DNA of 64,000 nt from the NCBI RefSeq assembly GCF_015291625.1, contig NZ_CP030047.1, positions 682,001 through 746,000 of the forward strand, written 5' to 3'. The notes under the pieces were generated by a model, which was not told where the DNA came from, made no database searches, and worked only from the letters and a program-made list of their open reading frames with translations. The stretch is from Bradyrhizobium sp. CCBAU 53421. Lineage in GTDB: Bacteria > Pseudomonadota > Alphaproteobacteria > Rhizobiales > Xanthobacteraceae. Below are positions 58,312 through 64,000 of the stretch, piece after piece. Made by a program: the position numbers and the translations under genes. Numbering within the stretch: position 1 is the stretch's first letter; each line of letters opens with the position of its first letter.

Positions 58312-59070
58312 TCAAGGCTTCTGGTATTTCAGGACGAACTCGTCGATCGGCACCGGCGCCTTGAAGACGGGAATGTCCTTCGGGTCCTCCGCATGATGCA
58401 GGAAATCGCCCTCGGCCACCAGCTTGAAGCCGGCCGCCTCGATCTCCTGTTTCAGGGTGCTCTCCTCGATCCGGTGCAGCGTTTTGGCGACGCTGGTGCC
58501 GTCGCCCGCCTTGGCCGAGTGGTCCGCGATGATCAGGTAGCCGCCCGGCTTCAGCGCGGCGAACATCTTCTTGTTCATCGCGGCGCGGTCGACCGGCAGA
58601 TAGCTGATGTCGTGATAGAAAAAGAAGAAGGTGATCATGTCGAGGTTGCTGACCTCGGGCGGGATCGGATCGTCGTAGTCGCGCACGACATGGACGACGT
58701 TCTTCATCGCCGGCGACTTGGCGCGGGTGTCGAACTTGTCCTTGACGAAGCGCTCGAGCACGGTGGCCGAGTCCTGCGCGTAGACCTTGCCCGACGGGGC
58801 GACGGTGCGCGCCAACAGCTCGGTGCTGTAGCCGGCGCTCGCGGCCATGTCGAGGATGCTCATGCCCGGCTTGACGCCGGCAAAGGCCAGCATCTTGGCC
58901 GGCTGGCGGCGTAGGTCGACCTGGCGATCCGCATCGCTGCGATCGGGCGCGGCGACGATCGCCGCATAGTCGGGACCGGCGGCGTCCTCGGCGCGGACGG
59001 AAGGCACCGCGAGCAGCGTGGCGGACATAAGCGCGGCGCAGGCGGCCGCGCGAAGGATCGATCTGTTCAT
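58312..59070 (-). CDS. Exported methyltransferase-like protein (class I fold)
   Basis: This 252-residue protein has a clear Sec signal peptide (MNRSILRAAACAALMSATLL... ending SVRA). The body matches a Rossmann-type class I methyltransferase, with motif I-like MSILDMAASAGYSTELLA, ADHSAKAG and KPGGYLIIADHS. The canonical GxGxG is replaced by AASAGYS. SAM is not known to be available in the periplasm, so this may be a repurposed fold. The frame is open upstream to 59262, but ATG 59070 gives the signal. It stands 40 bp upstream of the ATPase gene. Confidence 0.85.
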   Translation of the reverse strand: MNRSILRAAACAALMSATLLAVPSVRAEDAAGPDYAAIVAAPDRSDADRQVDLRRQPAKMLAFAGVKPGMSILDMAASAGYSTELLARTVAPSGKVYAQDSATVLERFVKDKFDTRAKSPAMKNVVHVVRDYDDPIPPEVSNLDMITFFFFYHDISYLPVDRAAMNKKMFAALKPGGYLIIADHSAKAGDGTSVAKTLHRIEESTLKQEIEAAGFKLVAEGDFLHHAEDPKDIPVFKAPVPIDEFVLKYQKP

Positions 59071-59317
59071 GAAATAACCCAACCTTCGATAACCTCGGCT
59101 CGTCGTTAGCCCGAGCATAGCAGCCGGCCCGTGACAGATCACCGCTTCACTGGCCGCGACGACGCGAACGTGATCGGGCGTGCTTGCCCGGCATCGTGTC
59201 GCGCCGGCCACAGAACCCGAGGAAATGCGGTGTTGCGTTGCGTGGCGAGGCGTGGCTAGCATCGCCTGACGGGGCCGATCTTACGAAGCCAAAAAACGAA
59301 ACGACGGGGAGCCAGAC

Positions 59318-60634
59318 ATGATGACGCAGCCGACGTCCAAGGGGATGTCAACGAGGACGCCCAAAGGCGCCTGGCAGATCACCTTCCTTCTATTCCTGTT
59401 CATGGTGGTGAACTTTGCCGACAAGATCGTGGTCGGGCTGGCCGGCGTGCCGATCAAGAAGGATCTGGGCCTCACTCCGGAGCAGTTCGGCACCCTCGGA
59501 TCGTCGTTCTTCTATCTGTTCTCGATCTCGGCGATCGTGATCGGCTTCGTCGCCAATCGCGCGTCGACGCGTTGGATATTGCTGATCCTGGCGCTGATCT
59601 GGGCGGTGACGCAGTTTCCGATGGTCGGCCCTGTCGACTTCACGACGCTGATGGTCTGTCGCATCATCCTCGGTGCCGGCGAAGGACCGGCGGCGGCGGT
59701 TGCCATTCATGCGATCTACAAATGGTTCCCGGACGAGAAGCGCACGCTGCCGACCGCGATCTTGTCGCAAGGATCGGCATTTGGCGTGATCCTGACGATG
59801 CCCGCGCTGGGCTGGGTCATCAACACCTACAGCTGGCATCTTGCCTTCGGTGTGCTCGGTGTCGTCAGCCTGCTCTGGGCCGTCGCCTGGTTTGCGTTCG
59901 GCAAGGAAGGGCCACTGGCGTCGACGGCGGCTGTTGTCGCCGATGAGCAACGGATTTCCTACTGGAGGCTTTTGACGTCGCGCACCTTCATCGGCTGCGT
60001 TGCCGCGACCTTCGGCGCCTATTGGGCGTTGTCGCTCGGACTGACCTGGTTCACATCCTTCATCATCGAGGGCTTGGGCTTTACGCAGAAGGAGGCCAAT
60101 TTCATCTCGATCCTGCCCTGGGTCTTTGGCGCGGTTGTCGTGATCCTGACCGGTTGGATTTCGCAGCTGATGCTGGCGCGCGGTTTCACCACGCGCGGCG
60201 CGCGCGGCGTGCTCGGGTCGGCGCCGCTCATCGTTGGCGGCTGCATTCTGGCGACGCTGCCCCATGTTGCGCCCGGCGCGCTGATGATCGCGCTGCTGGT
60301 GGTCGGCTCTGGCCTGTGCGGCTCGATCTATGTGGTTTGCCCGGCGATGCTCGGCGAGTTCACGCCGGTGTCGCAGCGTGGTGCGGTGATCGCGATCTAC
60401 GGCGCGCTGTACACGCTGTCGGGCATTTTGGCGCCGCAGGTGATGGGCAACGTGATTCAGCATGCCGGGGCAATGATGGAGGGCTACATGACGGGCTTCA
60501 CCATCAACGCTGCGATCATGGTCGGCTCCGGCCTGCTCGGATTGCTGCTGCTGTGGCCGAACACCGAGCGTGCGCGGTTGACCGGCACGTCGCAGCCCGC
60601 CGGCACGATCAAGGGCGCGATGTCGCCGACGTAA
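59318..60634 (+). CDS. MFS transporter (anion:cation symporter type)
   Basis: This 438-residue protein with twelve predicted helices has the early NFADKIVVGLAGVPI segment, the VCRIILGAGEGPAAAVAIHA motif and a FPDEKRT loop, resembling the ACS family of hexuronate, phthalate or hydroxyaromatic transporters. The ATG at 59318 follows ACGGGGAG. It is monocistronic, divergent from the methyltransferase-like gene and convergent with the amidohydrolase. Confidence 0.9.
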   Translation: MMTQPTSKGMSTRTPKGAWQITFLLFLFMVVNFADKIVVGLAGVPIKKDLGLTPEQFGTLGSSFFYLFSISAIVIGFVANRASTRWILLILALIWAVTQFPMVGPVDFTTLMVCRIILGAGEGPAAAVAIHAIYKWFPDEKRTLPTAILSQGSAFGVILTMPALGWVINTYSWHLAFGVLGVVSLLWAVAWFAFGKEGPLASTAAVVADEQRISYWRLLTSRTFIGCVAATFGAYWALSLGLTWFTSFIIEGLGFTQKEANFISILPWVFGAVVVILTGWISQLMLARGFTTRGARGVLGSAPLIVGGCILATLPHVAPGALMIALLVVGSGLCGSIYVVCPAMLGEFTPVSQRGAVIAIYGALYTLSGILAPQVMGNVIQHAGAMMEGYMTGFTINAAIMVGSGLLGLLLLWPNTERARLTGTSQPAGTIKGAMSPT

Positions 60635-60665
60635 CGGGGCGCCCCCTAGCAAGTCGCTTCACTTC

Positions 60666-60830
60666 GCCTCTCCCCTTGTGGGAGAGGCCGGATTTCGCGC
60701 GTCAGCGGGAAATCCGGGTGAGGGGTTTGCCTCCGCAAACTCAGTCCCCTCGAGAGACCGCAACCCCTCACCCGGATCGCATTGCGCTCCGCTCCATGCG
60801 ATCCGGCCTCTCCCCCAAGGGGAGAGGCGG
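60666..60830. repeat. Long repeat, GCCTCTCCCC family
   Basis: It begins GCCTCTCCCCTTGTGGGAGAGGC and ends GCCTCTCCCCCAAGGGGAGAGGC, each a hairpin, with CCGGATTTC and CCGGATCGC parts between. It separates convergent genes. A short relative is at 35764-35800. Confidence 0.8.
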
Positions 60831-60853
60831 GAGTTTGCTGCGACGGCTTTACT

Positions 60854-62572
60854 TCAGTTCATTCCCTGCGCGCCGCGGACCAGCCTGCCCGGCCGTGCGC
60901 CGGTGGCCTTGCCCGCGCGCTGCGTGACGACGCCCGAGACGATGGTTGCGTCGTAGCCGTCGACCTGCTGCAGCAGGCGGCGACCGCCGACCGGAAGGTC
61001 GTAATGCACCTTCGGCGGATGCAGATGCAGCCGGTCGTAATCGATCACATTGACGTCGGCTTTGAAGCCCGGCGCGAGCACGCCGCGATCAGTGAGCCCG
61101 ACCGACAGCGCGGTCTTGCGCGACTGCGCCGCGATCACGAACGGGATCGACAGCTTGTCGCCGCGGCTGCGGTCGCGCGTCCAGTGCGTCAAGAGATAGG
61201 TCGGGAAGCTGGCGTCGCAGATGATGCCGCAATGCGCGCCACCGTCGGACAGGCCGGGCACGGCGCTGGGTTCGCGCAGCATCTCATGCACGGCATCGAG
61301 ATTGCCATCGGCATAATTCAGGAACGGCACGTAGAGCATGCCGCGGCCCTCGTCGGTCAGCATCGCGTCATAGGCGAGCTCTTCCGGTTGCCGGCCCTGG
61401 CGGCGGGCCTGCGGGCCGAGCGCGTTCTCCGGCGGCTGCTCGTAGTCCGGCGGATTACCCAGCAGATACATCTTGTCGTAGTTCGGCCGGAAGAACAGCG
61501 GATCGTCGGTCGCCGTGGCGCTCTCGCTCAGAATCGCGGCGCGCACCTCGGGCCGGCGCAGGTGCGTCAGCCGCTCCGCCAGCGGCAGCCTCGCGATCTC
61601 GCGATAGCTCGGATGGGTCTGGAACGGGTTGCGCGACAATTCCAGTCCGAGCAGCAGCCCGACCGGCCGCGCCGCGATCTGGGTCGTGATCGACAGGCCG
61701 CGGGCTGCGGCTTCATTGATGGTGTCCATGGTCTGCCGCCAGCGCCGCGGCGCCTTGTCGGCCTGGGCGACGGAGAACGAGATCGGGCATTTGGTGTTCT
61801 CGGCGACCCGCAGCATCATCGGCAGGTCTTCGTGCACGGTGCTCTGGTCGAGCACGAATTGCAGCACGCTGCGGCCGACGCCGTGCATCGCGCCGGCGAT
61901 CGCGGTCAATTCATCTTCGCCCGCTTTCAGCGTCGGCGTGTAGTCGCCGGTCGAGGTGCGGTGATTGAGCGTGCGCGAGGTCGAGAAGCCCAGCGCGCCG
62001 GATCGGACCGCATCGCCTGCGAGCGCCGCCATCGCCTTGTTGTCCTCGGGTGTTGCGGGATCGCGGCGCGCGCCGCGCTCGCCCATCACATAGACCCGCA
62101 GCGCCGCGTGCGGCAGCTGCGCGCCGATATCCATATCGAAGCTGCGCTTCGACAGCCACTCCATGTAGTCCGGGAAACTCTCCCACGCCCAGGGAATGCC
62201 GGCGGAGAGCACCGGCTCCGGAATGTCCTCGACGCCTTCCATCAGCTGGATCAGCCTATTGTGGTCGCTCGGCCGGCACGGCGCGAAGCCGACGCCGCAA
62301 TTGCCCATGATCGCCGTGGTGACGCCGTTCTGCGACGACGGCGTGATGTCCTGGCTCCAGGTCACCTGGCCATCGTAATGGGTGTGGACGTCGACGAAGC
62401 CGGGCGCGACGAGCTTGCCGCGGGCGTCGATCTCTTCCTTGCCCTTTGCCGTGACCTTGCCGACCTCGGTGATCTTGCCGCCGGTGATCGCGACATCGGC
62501 TTCATAGAGGTCGCCGCCCTTGCCGTCGGCGATGCTGCCGCCGCGGATCACGAGGTCTGGGGTCGAGGTCAT
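60854..62572 (-). CDS. Amidohydrolase, N-acyl-D-amino-acid deacylase type
   Basis: This 572-residue enzyme of the D-aminoacylase branch of the amidohydrolase superfamily has the metal-binding HTHYDGQ (HxH) near residue 63, [23 protein letters not shown] and the SDGGAHCGI segment that holds the conserved Asp. The C-terminal strand [16 protein letters not shown] matches the family's composite beta-domain. ATG 62572. It probably hydrolyses an N-acyl-D-amino acid or a similar amide. Monocistronic, convergent with the MFS gene. Confidence 0.9.
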   Translation of the reverse strand: MTSTPDLVIRGGSIADGKGGDLYEADVAITGGKITEVGKVTAKGKEEIDARGKLVAPGFVDVHTHYDGQVTWSQDITPSSQNGVTTAIMGNCGVGFAPCRPSDHNRLIQLMEGVEDIPEPVLSAGIPWAWESFPDYMEWLSKRSFDMDIGAQLPHAALRVYVMGERGARRDPATPEDNKAMAALAGDAVRSGALGFSTSRTLNHRTSTGDYTPTLKAGEDELTAIAGAMHGVGRSVLQFVLDQSTVHEDLPMMLRVAENTKCPISFSVAQADKAPRRWRQTMDTINEAAARGLSITTQIAARPVGLLLGLELSRNPFQTHPSYREIARLPLAERLTHLRRPEVRAAILSESATATDDPLFFRPNYDKMYLLGNPPDYEQPPENALGPQARRQGRQPEELAYDAMLTDEGRGMLYVPFLNYADGNLDAVHEMLREPSAVPGLSDGGAHCGIICDASFPTYLLTHWTRDRSRGDKLSIPFVIAAQSRKTALSVGLTDRGVLAPGFKADVNVIDYDRLHLHPPKVHYDLPVGGRRLLQQVDGYDATIVSGVVTQRAGKATGARPGRLVRGAQGMN

Positions 62573-62739
62573 GGCATTTCATCCCGAGGCTGTTCTTGTT
62601 TATCCAGCATCATGGGTGAGCCCTTGATGCTGTCAACCATCGCCGGTGAAGCTCTGGGATGCGCTGGCGGCGATTTGCCAGCGGGGATCGAGCGCTGCCG
62701 CCAGGCGGAAATTTGTTCCGCGGGGAAGCCGCTGCAGAG

Positions 62740-64000
62740 CTACCGCGCGCCGAAGAACGCCGTCTTCTGGGTCTCCTCGGCCTGCAGCTTGGCGCGCACG
62801 CGCATCAGGTCCTTCCAGCCGATATAGCCGACGAGGCGCTGGTCCTCGCGCGAGATCACAGGCAGGTGCGAGACGTTGACCTGCATCAGGCGATCGGCGA
62901 GCCGGTCGAGATATTCATCGGGATAAGCGACGGTGATCTTGCTCCCGGTCAGCAACTGCTTGAGCGTCGCGGTACGGTGCGTGCCGGCGCGGCGCCAGCG
63001 CAGCACCGACGGCGGATCGATCACCCCGAGCACGTGATGGTTGGCGTCGACGACCGGGAAGCTCGGGTGACCGGTCTTCGGGTTGGTCAGGAAGGCTGCC
63101 GCGCCGTGCAGCGTCATGGTGTCCGCGACGGTCTCGACCGCCTTGGTCATCACGTCGCGCACGCGCGTCAGGGCGAAGGGATCGACCCGGTACTCGCGCA
63201 CCAGATGGTGGCCGCGCCGCGCCACCTTCTCGGTCAGGATCGAGCGCCGCATCAAAAGCACCGTGACGCCATGCGCGGTGCCGCAGGCCGCGATCAGCGG
63301 CAGCAGGACATGGGTGTTGCCGGTGAGCTCGACCGCGAAGAAGGTTGCGGTCAAAGGCGAGCGCATCGTGCCGCCCATCGTCGCCGCCATCGCCAGCAGC
63401 GCCCAGAAGCCGGGGCTCGCTTCAGGTAGATAGCCGCTCAGCGCCGTTCCCATCGCGCCGCCCATGATCAGCAGCGGCGCCAGCACGCCGCCCGACGTGC
63501 CGGAGCCGAGCGCGACCGACCAGATCACGGCCTTCACCACGAGCAGCAGCAGCGCGGCCTTCAACACCACGTCGCCTTGCAGCATCGACGCGAGGTTGTC
63601 ATAGCCGACGCCGAGCGCCTGCGGCTCGATCAGCCCGCCGAGGCCGACGACCAGGCCGCCGATCAGCGGCCACCACATCCAGTGGATCGGCAGCTTCAGG
63701 AACAGGTCCTCAAACCCATAGACCAGCTGGGTGAGAACGCCCGACAGCAGCCCGGACAGGATTCCGATCAGCATCCAGGCGCCGAGTTGCAGCACCGAAA
63801 TGTCGACGCTGCCGGTGAACGGAAACAGCGGCGCCTGCATGTGCAGGAAGGTGCGCCCGACCGCCGCCACTACGGCTGCGACAGTGACGGGAATGAAGCT
63901 GCGCGGCGTCCATTCGAACAGCAACAGTTCGACCGCGAGCATGATCGCCGCGATCGGCGTTCCGAACACCGTGGTCATGCCGGCGGCGGCGCCGGCCACC
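62740..64000 (-). CDS. ClC-type chloride channel/transporter with CBS domains, 3' part
   Basis: At least 420 residues are visible; the N-terminus lies beyond the right edge. The ClC core shows VFGTPIAAIMLAVELLLFEW and SGTSGGVLAPLLIMGG (the second selectivity-filter motif, usually GGxFxP, here GGVLAP). After the last helix come two CBS domains (about the last 150 residues: VRDVMTKAVETV and VSHLPVISREDQRLVGYIGW). CBS modules bind nucleotides and regulate gating in relatives. The stop is TAG 62742-62740. Confidence 0.92.
   Translation of the reverse strand, partial: VAGAAAGMTTVFGTPIAAIMLAVELLLFEWTPRSFIPVTVAAVVAAVGRTFLHMQAPLFPFTGSVDISVLQLGAWMLIGILSGLLSGVLTQLVYGFEDLFLKLPIHWMWWPLIGGLVVGLGGLIEPQALGVGYDNLASMLQGDVVLKAALLLLVVKAVIWSVALGSGTSGGVLAPLLIMGGAMGTALSGYLPEASPGFWALLAMAATMGGTMRSPLTATFFAVELTGNTHVLLPLIAACGTAHGVTVLLMRRSILTEKVARRGHHLVREYRVDPFALTRVRDVMTKAVETVADTMTLHGAAAFLTNPKTGHPSFPVVDANHHVLGVIDPPSVLRWRRAGTHRTATLKQLLTGSKITVAYPDEYLDRLADRLMQVNVSHLPVISREDQRLVGYIGWKDLMRVRAKLQAEETQKTAFFGAR

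Overview
The window is high-GC DNA with alphaproteobacterial codon use, short intergenic gaps and several families of dispersed extragenic palindromes. From memory these palindromes are typical of Bradyrhizobium and close relatives (GTCATTGCGAGCGAAGCGAAGC..., GTCGTCCCGGCGAAGGCCGGGAC..., GTCATCCTGAGGAGC..., CATGATCCGGAAAA...). Together with the gene content (many acyl-CoA enzymes, orphan Liv-type binding proteins, Tat-exported proteins) they point to a Bradyrhizobium-like chromosome. I found no tRNA, rRNA, CRISPR array, insertion sequence or phage integrase.

Layout. (1) 1-1519: the N-terminal part of a subtilisin-like protease resembling PatA of cyanobactin pathways (cut by the window edge), preceded by an atypical LuxR-type response regulator. 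(2) 1953-9270: an exported trypsin-like protease, an ADP-forming acyl-CoA synthetase, a Gram-negative sortase with its single VIT/VWA target protein ending in LPKTA plus a membrane anchor, and a divergent XRE regulator. (3) 9469-24355: a catabolic island with two AMP-forming acyl-CoA ligases, two acyl-CoA dehydrogenases (the second AtuD-like), a GST, an AraC regulator, a BKACE-type beta-keto acid cleavage enzyme, a biotin-dependent acyl-CoA carboxylase (CT and BC-BCCP subunits) and two orphan ABC binding proteins. Two divergent promoters in this island (12.45 kb and 18.04 kb) share the same paired 16-bp motif, which suggests one regulon, perhaps run by the AraC protein encoded between them. 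The gene set looks like a partial acyclic terpenoid or branched acyl-CoA route.

(4) 24506-34945: a complete Dpp/Opp-type peptide ABC transporter operon, then a TauD/TfdA dioxygenase, a DUF2270 membrane protein, another acyl-CoA ligase and a maleylacetate-reductase-like iron alcohol dehydrogenase. (5) 35.0-35.9 kb: a gene-free kilobase filled by dispersed repeats, one with strong RNA-like folding potential. (6) 35957-46759: a DUF6916-like gene, a GNAT acetyltransferase, three tandem phage-tail-collar ('microcystin-dependent') proteins, and a 2679-residue secreted-type protein with ten cadherin-like repeats, a second class of repeats, a beta-helix and a C-terminal metzincin-type zinc protease.

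(7) 47521-64000: an RND efflux adaptor and pump, another Liv-type binding protein, a MAPEG protein, a lipocalin/FtsX-permease/ATPase export operon, an exported methyltransferase-like protein, an MFS transporter, a D-aminoacylase-type amidohydrolase and the 3' part of a ClC chloride channel with CBS domains. The most unusual material is the PatA-like protease with its degenerate regulator, the shared operator architecture of the catabolic island, the sortase pair, and the tail-collar/giant-protease region. Family assignments rest on motif recognition from the sequence alone; no database search was run.
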